A stretch of 64,000 nt of DNA from JAOAPG01 sp963791575 (GTDB lineage: Bacteria > Acidobacteriota > Terriglobia > Terriglobales > Acidobacteriaceae): assembly GCA_963791575.1 (NCBI GenBank), contig CAWBSY010000004.1, positions 248,001-312,000 on the forward strand, written 5' to 3'. The notes under the pieces were generated by a model. That model had not been told where the DNA came from, made no database searches, and saw only the letters and a program-made list of their open reading frames with translations. Made by a program: the position numbers and the translations under genes. Of the stretch, positions 45,946 to 56,625 are shown in pieces. Within the stretch, counting starts at the first letter, position 1; each line of letters begins with the position of its first letter.

Positions 45946-48900
45946 ATGCATGAATTCCGCTACGCAAAGGAACACGTGATAGCTCGAACCTTTCATAACG
46001 CCTTCCGACTGATAGAGAAGTATTTGCTGTTGGGACTGCTGTTGGCGATCGCGCTCCAAGCACAACAAAATTCGCCGTCTGCGCCGGCCTGGTCTGGCGT
46101 CGTACGCACGGCTGCCGGCGAACCTGTGGCCGGAGCGAAGGTAACGGTCTTCACACCCGGCGCCAAAAAGAACCTAACCGTAGTTACAGGAACCGACGGA
46201 AGGTTCGCGATTGCGGACCTTCGACTCGGGCCAGATCGCGTGAGCGTGCAAATGCCCGGGCGAGGTCCGACAGGGCAACTGGTAGTGAATATTTCTAGCG
46301 TAACAATTGTCCTGACGGTGTCCGATCAAAACGTGCTGTCGATTGGAGCCAACCCGCAAACTCCTGCAGCAGGAGTCTCGAATGGGAACCCGAGCACAAC
46401 TTCGAGCCCGGCTAGAGGAACAAGCGATGAGAAACTCTCCAGCCAAAAGGTAAATGAGTTGCCGTTGAATGGACGCGATTTCAGCACGCTGTTGTTGTTA
46501 GCAGCGGGCACTATGACCGACGTGAACGGACAGACGAATTTCACCCAGCAGTTCGCCATTAACGGACAGCGCGGCGTTGAGGCCGTGTTCGCGATGGACG
46601 GTGCGGATGTGAGCGATCCGGAAATGGGTGGGAGCACGTTCACGAATTTCGACGTGGACGCGATTCAGGAATTACAGTCAAGCTCGGGCTGGATGCCGGC
46701 GGACATCGGGCGCGGTGCGGCGGGCTTTACCAATATCGTGACACGATCTGGAAAAAACGGTTTTCACGGATCATTCTTCGAGTTCTTAAGGAACTCCGCT
46801 CTCGATGCGCGGAATTATTTCGATCACCCATCGATTGCGGAGCCGGGCAGAATTCCTCCATTCCGTAGAAATGAGTTCGGACTTACGAATGGTGGGCCGG
46901 TCGTGTTGCCGCATCTATATGAGGGCCGAGACCGCACGTTCTATTTTGTGCAGTATCAGGGATTCAGGCAGGTGCTGGGAACGACCCAGGTTTTGGCTGT
47001 ACCAACCGCAGCCGAGCGAGCGGGTCAGGACATCGTGAAGTACCCGGACGGCAGCACGGACACGCTGCAGGTACCGGTGAATCCGGCAATTGCTGCGGTG
47101 CTGGCCCGCTATCCACTCCCCAACAACCCAACCGGCGCGTTTGGTGCGCGAACCTATGCTGCGCCTTCAAACGTGAACACGGACACGGATCAGTTTTCTA
47201 TCCGCATCGATCAGAAAGTTGGCGAAAAAGGACAATTGTTTGGTCGATTCAATTACGACAATCTGACGGGACCGACAACAAATCCGGATCAGACGCTGCT
47301 CGATCCGAGCTTTGGCGTGCAATACATTGATCGGCAGCGGAACGGGGTCATCACTTACACGCGCACCGTGTCTCCGCACTTTCTCTGGTCGACGTCGGTG
47401 AGTTTCACGCGAACAACGCCTTCGTTTGTGACGCCTAACCACACCGATCCGGCTTTGAAGTTTGTTGATGGCCTCTATGAGGCATTCAATGGAGCGGCGG
47501 GCTCGGTGATGTCGGCGTCTCGGGAATTTGTTCCAGGGTCAATTGAATTTTGCGTGGACGAGCCCGCGGCACGCGGTGAAGTGGGGTGTGGAAGCACGCC
47601 TTAACCGGGACACGACATACTTCGGTACCAGTCCCAATGGCGAGTACGATTTTGGTGGTGGAACAGTTTATTCGCCCGTGTTCATTCCTTCTGCGAGTGG
47701 ACAGCACGAATTCAGGCTGGCCAGCCTCTGCCAGACACTCTGAGCAGTCTTTTGCTTGGGTCTCCGTACGCATACACGATCGCGGTGGCGCCGCCCTTCG
47801 CCTCGAATGGCGCGCACATCGGACCGGCTGCGATCAACCGAAATAATGTGAACGCCTACTTCGCGGACACATGGAAAATCAATTCGCAATGGACGCTCGA
47901 TTATGGACTGCGCTATGAGCTCTACACGCCGATTTCGGAGCGGGCGAACCGGACGTCAAGTTTTCTGAATTCGTTCCCACCTGCGGGCGTCGGGCAGGAA
48001 TACTTGATCAATCCGCAGCCTACTTATCAAACCAATTGGAACGGCTGGGGGCCGCGTGTGCAAGTGGACTGGAATGCGCCTCATGCGGTGCATGTGCACA
48101 TGGGCGGGGCGATCACAGTGATTCCGCCGAATATCTGGCAGGACAATCTTCTGACAGGGTCAACGCCCTACGTTGTCTATCCGCGTGTCAATGCGGCGCA
48201 AAATGGGGAGATTGCCTACGGATTCCAAATTACACCGAACGAATTGCCGCCCGTCTATAACACCGCTGGCGTGAACGTGCTGGCCAGCGGCGATCCGAAA
48301 AAAGTCCCGGCGAATACGGTGATGGACGTAAATCGATACCAGCAGGATTTGGCGGCGCTGGCGCCTAGTCATCAGCTCTCGCTGCTGAGTCTGGCCGGGA
48401 TCGACCGGCGCTTCGGCAATGGCATACTTGCAGACTTGGACAGCTGGGGCTGGAACGGGCTTTCGGCGGCCTCACGGCCGATGTCGCGTATGTCGGAACA
48501 TCGGCATTCCGACTTCCCAGAATGTCATATCCAAACGCGTATCCCGGAGCGGATCCGGAATTTGCGCGATTTACAAACTTCGACAGTAGCGGAGCGGTGA
48601 CGGGTGGTTTCGGATTCGAGTCTGTGATGACAGCGACGTCGCACTCGTCGTACAACGCCTTGCAGACCTCACTATCGGGAAATGTTGGGCATGGCGGTCC
48701 GTCATTGCAGGCAGGCTACACCTGGGGCAAATCGCTGGATGATGTCAGCGGCATTATCGGAGGAACAGGATCCACCGGGGCTGTGACGTTGTTTAGTCCG
48801 CAAAACCCGTTCGATACACGAGCGGAAAGAGGGCCGTCAAGCTTTGATGTGACGCACGCCTTCACCTTGAGCGCGGCCCAGGATTTGCATTTCGAGCGTT

Positions 48901-49452
48901 TGGGATTCCAGTCGGATCGAACCCAATTATTGACCAAGAGGCTGGGAGTTGCTGAGCATCTCGACGATCACCAGTGGTTCGCCGTTTACAGTTTATTCGG
49001 GCATCCAGCAAACGGGTGCGGGAACGATTGGCGCGGACCGGCCCGACCAGATTGGCGATCCGAACCTCTCGAGCGCCGGCAGTTCAACCCGACCGCGCGA
49101 CGATTATTTTGGACGGGGTGCGAACAACACAAGTTTCTTTTCCATTCCCGTCGGGATCGCCGGTGGGACCGGACCAAACTCCGGGCGCTTTGGAACCCTC
49201 GGCCGTAATACATTTCGCGGACCGGCATATTACGACTTCGATTTTGCGCTCATCAAGACAACTCCGATTGGCCACCGCGAAAGCGGTTCGGAGATAGCGG
49301 ACCTGCAATTCCGCGCAGAGTTATTTAATTTGTTTAACATCGTCAACATGGGGCTACCCGCGAACACCATCGAGGGTACAGGGTTTGGCATGATCAGCAA
49401 GACCGCGGGAACCTCGCGGCAAATTCAGTTTTCGCTAAAGCTCATCTATTGA
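45946..49452 (+). CDS. Oar-like TonB-dependent receptor with carboxypeptidase-regulatory-like domain, multiply frameshifted
   Basis: ATG 45946 follows GAGGAAATTTTTC. After a signal segment ('YLLLGLLLAIALQAQ') comes a carboxypeptidase-regulatory domain (about 35-115: 'WSGVVRTAAGEPVAGAKVTV'), a plug ('LPLNGRDFSTLLLLAAGT', 'IVTRSGKNGFHGSFFEFLRN') and a large beta-barrel ending 'RQIQFSLKLIY'. The frame breaks at about 47520, 47730, twice near 48400-48450, and near 48940. Homology continues across each, giving one gene of about 1,165 codons. These receptors are abundant in Terriglobia and are thought to import sugars or oligomers. Confidence 0.75.
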
Positions 49453-49595
49453 GGCGCGAGCGCCTCTCCGACAAGCTCTTCCCACTACAAACGACAAGCT
49501 GACTCCTCAATACTTATTGATTGTGCACGGGTCCGCGCGTTAGCAGAAGCTCTACTATTCATAGTCCGGTGGATGTTGAATTGACCATCCGAGCA

Positions 49596-50696
49596 TCAGG
49601 CAAGCTTCTCTGATACTTCTTTGACGAGCCATTGCAGAAGCGTTGTTACGTCTGGACATTGGGCGAGTCCAGCACTTTGGCCGGCCCATAACGCTAGGAG
49701 TTCGCCCTGCTCGGCTTGCTGCGCGGGCACGGCGAGGTTCCGCATGAGGGCTCGTTGCAGCGGGTACGGAAGAACGGAGACACCGGGCCGGTTTATTTCT
49801 TCCAGAAGTTGATTGTGGATGCCGCGTGCCAGGCGTCCGGTGAACCCGCGTGTCAGCGAAGTTCGATTCGCCTTTCCGCACAGAATGGCCTCGCGATGCA
49901 ACGAGCTTGCTCCAGACTCTTCGCAGGCAAGAAAGACCGTTCCCATCTGCACACCTTCGGCGCCGAGCGCGAAAGCTGCAGCGATGCCGCGTGCATCTGC
50001 GATTCCTCCGGCCGCTACCACCGGTATCTGCACGGCATCCACGACCTGCGGTACCAGAGAGATTGTGCCCGTGAGGGAATCTTCCGAAGAGCGCAGGAAC
50101 GATCCGCGATGTCCGCCGGCTTCGAATCCGGATGCTACAACCACATCGACGCCGGCTTGTTGCAAGGCAATGGCCTCGTCGCGTGTCGTCGCGGTGCCGA
50201 TCGTGACGATACCCTGGCGATGACACTCTTCGAGAATCTCCTTCTGCGGAATGCCATATATGAAGGAGAAGACAGGCACCTTGGCATCGAGCAGAACACG
50301 CACCTGATCTTCGAAGCGAAGTGGCTTGTATCGTGAGAACTGCGGCTTGCTCGCACCGACCGCCTTAAGATGCGGAGCTAGATGAGAGAGCGCGCGTTCG
50401 AAGGCTTCGGCATCGGACGTTGCTGCGCCGTCGTCCTCCATCGAAACCCAGAGGTTCATGGCGAAAGGTTTGCTGGTCAAAGAACGGATTTCGGCGACGA
50501 CCTCCTGAATCGCCGAAGGAGCCAGGCCATGCGCGCCGAAAGAACCGAGACCCCCGAAGTTTGATACAGCCGCGGTGAGGCGCTGCGAGGAGAAGCCTCC
50601 AAGCGGACCCTGGATGATCGGGTACTCAATTCCGAGTTTGTTTGAAACGCGGGTACTGTTCCATGCTGAGTTTTGTTTCGTCATAGTCACACGCAT
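49596..50696 (-). CDS. Nitronate monooxygenase family flavoprotein
   Basis: ATG 50696 has GGGAAG eight bases upstream; about 366 residues. TIM-barrel FMN protein: 'GIEYPIIQGPLGGFSSQRLTA', 'GTATTRDEAIALQQAGVDVV', 'ASGFEAGGHRG', 'VVAAGGIADARGIAAAFALGAEGVQMGTVFLAC'. The His in 'EAGGHRG' fits the catalytic residue of class I nitronate monooxygenases, which oxidise alkyl nitronates such as propionate 3-nitronate. The RidA-like gene lies 32 bp upstream on the same strand. Confidence 0.87.
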   Translation of the reverse strand: MRVTMTKQNSAWNSTRVSNKLGIEYPIIQGPLGGFSSQRLTAAVSNFGGLGSFGAHGLAPSAIQEVVAEIRSLTSKPFAMNLWVSMEDDGAATSDAEAFERALSHLAPHLKAVGASKPQFSRYKPLRFEDQVRVLLDAKVPVFSFIYGIPQKEILEECHRQGIVTIGTATTRDEAIALQQAGVDVVVASGFEAGGHRGSFLRSSEDSLTGTISLVPQVVDAVQIPVVAAGGIADARGIAAAFALGAEGVQMGTVFLACEESGASSLHREAILCGKANRTSLTRGFTGRLARGIHNQLLEEINRPGVSVLPYPLQRALMRNLAVPAQQAEQGELLALWAGQSAGLAQCPDVTTLLQWLVKEVSEKLA

Positions 50697-50728
50697 AGGT
50701 GCGCTTCCCGCCTCCTCAGGCCTCGAGT

Positions 50729-51205
50729 TCATGCCTCGACTTCCATAATGACTTCAACCAGCGCGGGAACGCCCAGAGGCAGACTTGCCACGCCTAGCAC
50801 TATGCGGACTGAGGTTTTGTCTTCTCCAAAAACATCGCGGAATAGCTCGGAGGCAGCGTCGGCAACTTTTGGCTGATCGAAGAAGTCTTCATAAGTTGCA
50901 AGATAGACGCATAGTCGAACAACGCGGCTTACTTTGTCGAGCGAGCTCAGCTTCTGCCTTGCCGCTGACAAAACATTCAGAGCGGCAATGCGGACGGCTT
51001 CTCTACCTGCATTTGCGTCCAGTTCTTTCCCGAGACGGCCGACGAACTTCGGCTCATGCCCGATGGTAGGAAGCATACCGCTGAGGAAGAGCAGATTGCC
51101 GATCTGCACCGCCTCGACATCGGCGCCGAACGGAGTGGGCGGAAGCGGGAGTTCGATGCCGAGCTCGCGCAGCCGCCGCTCCGCGTTGGCCGGCTGCGAG
51201 CTCTT
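50729..51205 (-). CDS. RidA/YjgF-family protein, 5' end lost
   Basis: From about 51196 the sequence reads as a RidA-like protein: 'QPANAERRLRELGIELPLPP', 'EAVQIGNLLFLSGMLPTIGH', 'AALNVLSAARQKLSSLDKV', 'VRIVLGVASLPLGVPALVEV'. RidA proteins hydrolyse reactive enamine/imine intermediates. The C-terminal 'SVRIVLGVASLPLGVPALVE' contains the conserved Arg. No start codon with a ribosome site precedes the homology. The codons upstream belong to the opposite-strand dienelactone hydrolase remnant, so the 5' end was lost at a junction near 51205. Confidence 0.75.
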   Translation of the reverse strand, partial: KSSQPANAERRLRELGIELPLPPTPFGADVEAVQIGNLLFLSGMLPTIGHEPKFVGRLGKELDANAGREAVRIAALNVLSAARQKLSSLDKVSRVVRLCVYLATYEDFFDQPKVADAASELFRDVFGEDKTSVRIVLGVASLPLGVPALVEVIMEVEA

Positions 51206-51210
51206 CGAGG

Positions 51211-51620
51211 ATGGTGGCCGCGGCGATGTGGTTGAAGTCGCGGTCTGACTGCACGGGAAAGATCGGCGCGACCGGCTTCTGCTACGGCGGCTCGACCGCC
51301 AATATGTTAGCGGTGCGGCTGGGAGCCGACCTCGCGGCAGCAGCACCGTTCTATGGCGGTCCTCCCGCCCCGGAGGACATCTCGAAAATTAAGGCGGCGA
51401 TCCTGGTGCATCAGGCGGAACTCGACACGCGACTGGCAGCGACGTGGCCAGCGTACGACAAGGCTCTGGGCGCGGCAAACGTTCTGCATAAAGGCTATAT
51501 TTAAGCGGGCGCCATACATGGCTTCAATTGCGATGCAACGCCGGAACGGTATAACAAAGCCGCGGCTGATCTCGCCTGCAACGTACGATCGACTGGTTCA
51601 ACAAATACGTGCGTGGCTGA
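51211..51620 (+). pseudogene. Dienelactone hydrolase family remnant
   Basis: Only the C-terminal half of a dienelactone hydrolase remains: 'WLKSRSDCTGKIGATGFCYGG' with the nucleophile Cys, then 'AAAPFYGGPPAPEDISKIKA'. An in-frame TAA interrupts at about 51502, after which 'AGAIHGFNCDATPERYNKAA' continues with the catalytic His. One missing base near 51580 gives 'QRTIDWFNKYVRG' ending at 51620. The N-terminal domain is absent. This gene and the RidA gene lose their 5' ends at the same point. Confidence 0.7.
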
Positions 51621-51848
51621 TTCCGCCCCGCAGCGACGAACGCCACCAGCGCAGCGACCTCATCTACATGCCCGTAGCGATTGAGCGCTGTGGCGGCCTT
51701 CTGAGGCACCGCCCAATCGGCCGCTCTCGTGAAGAATCTAGTGAAGGGCTTGGCTCGCAGAAAAAGAAAGCAAGAAAAAGCACTGATACCCTGCTTCAAA
51801 TCGATTGCGGGTGCCCCGTCCTATCGCGAAGCGAAGGGCGGGCGTTTT

Positions 51849-51880
51849 CCTAAAGCCTGATGCCTAAAGCCTAGCGCCTA
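51849..51880. repeat. Short repeat CCTAAAGCCT
   Basis: CCTAAAGCCT occurs at 51849-51858 and 51863-51872, followed by a third partial unit (AGCGCCTA). It is a short simple-sequence repeat between genes. Confidence 0.5.
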
Positions 51881-52306
51881 TTTCTGTGTCTTCTCAAACG
51901 CCTGCTCGAATTGGGTCAGCAGCGGCGTCTCCCCCTTTTGCAAACCGCTGCGTCCCATCACTCGCCATAGGTATTGATCGCTGTCCTGATGCGCATCATA
52001 GACCGCCAGCACATCTTCCGACGGTCGACTCTGCACTCGCAGGATGATGTCGGCATCATCCGGTTTGTAGACGAGAATCAACTTCTTCCACTTCTGAATT
52101 TCGTCTTGCATAGCGGAAATCGCGTTGCGATCTTCAGGAAGAAGATTCGGATTGAATTGGTCTCCATCGTAACTGGTGACATACACATAACGGGCATTCT
52201 TCAGAGTCTTCGGAAGCGCGGGAACGTCCTTCGAAGTTTTCGGAGTTGCAAAACTCACATTACTAATTAACATCATCAAAATCGCGACAAAAGCGAATCG
52301 TCTCAT
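51878..52306 (-). CDS. Exported protein of unknown function
   Basis: 142 residues with a signal peptide ('FAFVAILMMLISNVSFA'). The mature protein has 'LPKTLKNARYVYVTSYDGDQF' and 'PDDADIILRVQSRPSEDVLAVYDA', ending Gln/Lys-rich. One domain, no catalytic motif recognised. It is probably periplasmic. The gene stands alone between the DLH remnant and a region without genes. Confidence 0.6.
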   Translation of the reverse strand: MRRFAFVAILMMLISNVSFATPKTSKDVPALPKTLKNARYVYVTSYDGDQFNPNLLPEDRNAISAMQDEIQKWKKLILVYKPDDADIILRVQSRPSEDVLAVYDAHQDSDQYLWRVMGRSGLQKGETPLLTQFEQAFEKTQK

Positions 52307-52631
52307 CGTAAGCCTTTCAATACTGCAAGCCCTTCAATGTTCACTTAGTTCGATGTGCCGGAATGAGCTTTCGTTGCGCCGAGAACTGATTACTTGAGGC
52401 CAACGCTGTAAGTACCTGTACGTACGATTCTGTAATTTCCTTGTGGCTGTGCATGAGAGATAGGTTTTGCCGATTGAGATTCAACGTCGAATGCCTCGCC
52501 TTGCCACCCAGGGAGCTCTCAGAGCGACGAGCGGGAAAGCGACACCCTAGAGGCCATCAAGACGGACAAAGCGCGCCTGCAGCTAAGAAATGCGCTCTGT
52601 TTACACTATATCTATTAGCTATGATGAAATT
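52307..52631. other. Intergenic region between exported protein gene and argS
   Basis: About 325 bp. No gene, tRNA or strong hairpin was seen. It contains GTAC-rich short palindromes (around 52410-52425) and presumably the promoter of the exported protein gene. Confidence 0.35.
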
Positions 52632-54674
52632 CTACATCGCGGCTGGAATTTGAATTCCCATCACCGACAGCACGCGTGTCAGTTCCCGGCGAACCACGGC
52701 AACAGTTGCAAGCAGGAATCTTTTCCGGCTTTCGTCTGCCTCGCTGAGAATGGGATGGCTGTGATAGAACGAGTTGAATAATTGCGACAATTGAAACGCA
52801 TGCTTGGCGAGATAAGCTGGCTCAGTGGTCGCAATACTCTGATCGATGATGTGGGAAGTCTTCGACGCGGCCAGCCAGAGTTCCCATACTTCATTTCTCT
52901 CTTGTCCACTCAGATACTTGGCGAAATCGATGCCATCCAATGAAAACTCATCCGGATCGATTCCGCCCTTACGAAAAATATTGGTCGCCCGCACCACTGC
53001 ATATTGCGCGTAGGGCCCCGTTTCTCCTTCAAAACTCAGGGCCTCCTTGAAGTCGAATGCAATCACCGACTGCTTGGTGAACTTGAGCATGAAGTAGCGC
53101 AACGCGCCGACAGCGATTTGAGTTGCGATGGTCGTTCGTTCCTCATCGCTCAATTGCGGATGGCGGCCATCGACTTCTTTCTTCGCTGATGCAATCAGCG
53201 TGTCGATCAGGTCGTCGGCTTTGACGCCAAAGCCTTTGCGTCCAGAGACTTCGATATAAGAGCGGGCCTTGTCTTCCTCGGAAAGCTGATATCCAAGCTC
53301 GGCGGCGCAGCGCGGAGTGAGCGCAACCATCTCGTAAGAGAAGTGCGTGTAGTGATCCGCCGCTTCGTTATGTCCGAGAGCACGCAAGGCTTCAATCACT
53401 GCGTTCTGCGCTTCTGCCTGGCGAGTGTCGATAACGTTATAGATTTCAGCGACATCGCCGAAGTGGGGATGATCGGGAACGCCGTCCGTGGTTGAAATCC
53501 AACACTCGTGTTGGCATTCGGATAGCGGTAAAACTTGCGATATCCAAAGTCGCGGCCGAGCAATCCGAACTTCCACATGTGATAAGCGATGTCTTTGCCA
53601 ACATATCCAACAGTGCCGTTGGAGCGGACAATGACTTTTTGATCTTCTTCGGCAATTTCCTGAGACATCTGCTGCGTTCCAATTGCTGTTAGCACGTCGT
53701 CTATGTCTCAGGCGAGCCGAGCTCTTTTGCGATTGGCGGAACAGCTTTCGTTTCCGACGAGATGCTCCCCCTGCGCCGCATCACCCAGCAGCCTTTGTTT
53801 TTGCCTTCATTTTCATAGACAAGCACGCCTGCCTCTTTGAGTTTCGTGAAGGCAGCGTCCCAGAAATGCAGATGAAGAATTTCGCTCTCGCGCGGTAGGA
53901 AGTCGTATTCGATGTCGAGGCGGTCCATGGTTTCCAGATGGCGGCGCAACACGGCAACGGAAATCAGATCGGCGATCGCCGCGGTTTCATTTCCGCCCTG
54001 CTCGATTTCATGAAGGGTTTGCCGCCGAACTTCCAGATTCTGCTTGTCTTCTGAATACCACTGCGAAGCCCGGGCATAGAGATCCCAGCAGTAGTAATCG
54101 AAACGCAGCTGACTGGCGAGCTGTTCAATGTCAGCGCGCGATTTCTTTTCCAGATGCAGAAAACCGACAACCACATCAGCAACTTGCACGCCGGTGTTGT
54201 CGATGTAGTTCTGCACATCGACTTCGCGTCCAGCAGCTTTCAGCAGACGAACGAAAGTGTCGCCGAGAATGGCATTGCGCAGGTGGCCGATGTGCGCAGC
54301 TTTATTGGGGTTAATGCTGGAGTGCTCAACCAGAACTTTACCCGATGGAATTTCAGCGGCGGGTTCTGCATCGGAAGCGAGCGCGGCCGCCAATTCTTCA
54401 CGTTTGACTCGCGCGTTGATGTATCCTGCGCCTGCAAGTTCAAGCTTTTCAAAGCCTTCGATAGGACCGATGCCAGCGACAATCTCCTCCGCAATTTTGC
54501 GTGGAGCTTTGCGGAGCCGCTTCGCCAACTCGAATGCCAACGGGAGCGCATACTCGCCTAATTCGACGCGAGGCGGCTGCTCGATGACGATCTTACGGCA
54601 ATTCGACATCGTAGGTACGGCGCAGAAATTCGCGCGACGTGCTGGGCTAGCCGATTTTCCAGATGACGATACAA
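52632..54674 (-). CDS. argS: Arginyl-tRNA synthetase, multiply frameshifted
   Basis: TTG 54674 begins 'LYRHLENRLAQHVARIS', the normal ArgRS N-terminus. HIGH motif 'NKAAHIGHLRNAILGD', 'VDVQNYIDNTGVQVADVVVG', 'VRSNGTVGYVGKDIAYHMWKFGLLGRDF', and the 'GRKGFGVKADDLID' segment in place of KMSK. The C-terminal DALR helix bundle ends '...RELTRVLSVMGIQIPAAM'. The frame breaks near 54590-54620 (two single-base steps), 53702 and 53515. ArgRS is essential, so these are most likely sequence errors. The enzyme charges tRNA-Arg in the cytoplasm. Confidence 0.85.
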
Positions 54675-54912
54675 GCGGGCCTCGAACAATCCTTCTAAAC
54701 TGTTGAAGAAAAAGTGATTGTAGCAGAGCGCGTGATGCCGCGAAGTTTGACGGGGAATAGAGCGCTTCCCTATGATGAAAGTCCAGATAGTCGAGCCACA
54801 GCAGAACACGGAGCACACAGAGGTGAAGCCTGCAAAACCAACAGAAAGAATTTCTGCGTAGACTCATTGACCGCGTCTTCTCTGAGCAGCCTGATGGTTA
54901 AGTACTAATCCT

Positions 54913-56414
54913 ATGCGCATTGCTTATCTCGATTGTTTCTCAGGCATCAGCGGAGACATGTTCCTGGGCGCGCTGGTGGATGCAGGGGTTCCGGTGGAGC
55001 TCTTTGCGGAGACTGTCGCAGCCTTGAATGTGGGAGCGCGAATTGAGATATCGCGGGTGAATCGAAGCGGCATCACGGCAACTAAAGTGGATGTTTATGT
55101 TCATGGAGAGAAAGACCACCCGCGAGAGAGTTCGTGGGAAGAGCATGAGCGAGACCAACATTCGCATGAGAGTCATCAGCATGAACATCGAGAGCATAGA
55201 CATCTCGAACATGCGCATCAGCATGGAACCAATCCGGTGCAGCTTGCTGAGCACAATTTTGGATCGATGAATCAGGCAGCTTCAGAGCGTCGGTATGACG
55301 TGGAAGATCAAAGGCAGCGGACAGGAGTGTCCGCTCCACACAACCATGCTCCACACACTCATGACCATTCAGAGCAGGGGCATGGTCACTCTCACGAACA
55401 CACTCGCGGGCTGACTGAGATTCGCCAGATCATCTCCGGCGCGGTCGATTAGCGAGACCGCGAAGAAAACTGCGATTGCCATCTTTGAAATGCTGGGAGC
55501 TTCAGAAGCGAAGATTCACAACATCGATATCGAGAAAGTTCATTTTCACGAAGTAGGCGCGGTTGATGCTTTGGTGGATATCGTCTGTGCGGCGGTTGGA
55601 GCCGAGGCGCTGGGCGTCGATGAGATCGTTTGCTCTCCATTAAATGTTGGAGGCGGAACGGTCGAATGTGCTCACGGGACTTTCCCGGTACCAGCTCCGG
55701 CGACGCTCGACTTGTTGAAGGACGCACCAGTTTATTCCAGCGGGATTCAGGCCGAGCTGGTTACGCCTACTGGCGCGGCGATTGTGCGAACTTTGGCGAA
55801 ACGCTTCATGCCGTTTCCTGCGATGAAGGTTGAGAAGATTGGTTATGGCGCCGGGAGCCGTGATTTTTCCGGTCATCGCGAATGTAGTGCGCCTCACCAT
55901 CGGCGAATCGCACGAAGGAGTGGCGGAATCTATCTTTTATGAAAACAGCGCAGAGCAGCGAGAAACTATTGCAGTGCTCGAGGCCAACATCGACGATCTG
56001 AATCCGCAAGTTTTTGGGTATGTGATGGATCGGCTGCTCGAAGAGGGAGCGCTGGACGCTTTCGGCATTCCGGTGCAGATGAAGAAGAATCGTCCAGGAA
56101 TGCTGTTGACTGTTTTGTGCAAAACCGAGGACGCCCCTAAGCTCACGCAGTTGCTTTTTGCCGAGACATCGACCTTGGGAGTGCGGCATCGGGAAGAGCA
56201 GCGTGAAGTTTTGGCGAGGAAGTTTGTGACGGTGAGCACGCAATGGGGCGATGTGCGCCTGAAAATTGCCAGCATGAATGGGACGATTACAAATTATGCT
56301 CCCGAGTACGAAGATTGCAGGAGGATTGCGGCGGAGCATCATGTGCCGTTGAAGAGCGTGATGCAGGAAGCTTTGCAGAGGTATTTGAGAGCAGCAGATT
56401 CCTCGCGGGGATAA
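54913..56414 (+). CDS. larC: LarC, nickel-pincer cofactor biosynthesis protein, two frame breaks
   Basis: N-terminal 'MRIAYLDCFSGISGDMFLGAL' is the LarC signature. A long His-rich stretch (about residues 65-165, many His-x-His and HEH units) lies between N- and core domain, suited to nickel storage. The core follows: 'VHFHEVGAVDALVDIVCAAV', 'ANIDDLNPQVFGYVMDRLLE', 'TITNYAPEYEDCRRIAAEHH'. The frame breaks near 55447 (one extra base before ATTAGC) and near 55865. LarC inserts nickel into the pincer cofactor. larA, larB and larE are not in the window. Confidence 0.85.
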
Positions 56415-56454
56415 ACACACTCGGGATGAAAGTGATTGGACTGAGCGAACAGCA

Positions 56455-56612
56455 GGTCCCTCGACTTGCTCTCGTTGCGCAAGCGCAACTCGAGTGGCGC
56501 TCGGGATGACAAGTAAAAGTGGGGACGGACGGGAATTTTCGTCAGGGTAGGGGTCCTTCGACTTCATTCGCCGGTTCGCTTGGCGAATCGGCTCACTGCG
56601 CTCAGGATGACA
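56455..56612. repeat. Two copies of a GGTCCnTCGACTT...GGATGAC intergenic repeat
   Basis: Copies at 56455-56510 and 56552-56611 share GGTCC(C/T)TCGACTT at the start and GCGCTC(G/A)GGATGAC at the end, with divergent middles. In the first the middle is a hairpin (TTGCGCAAGCGCAA). It lies between larC and metG. Confidence 0.6.
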
Positions 56613-56625
56613 ATAAGAAAATAAA

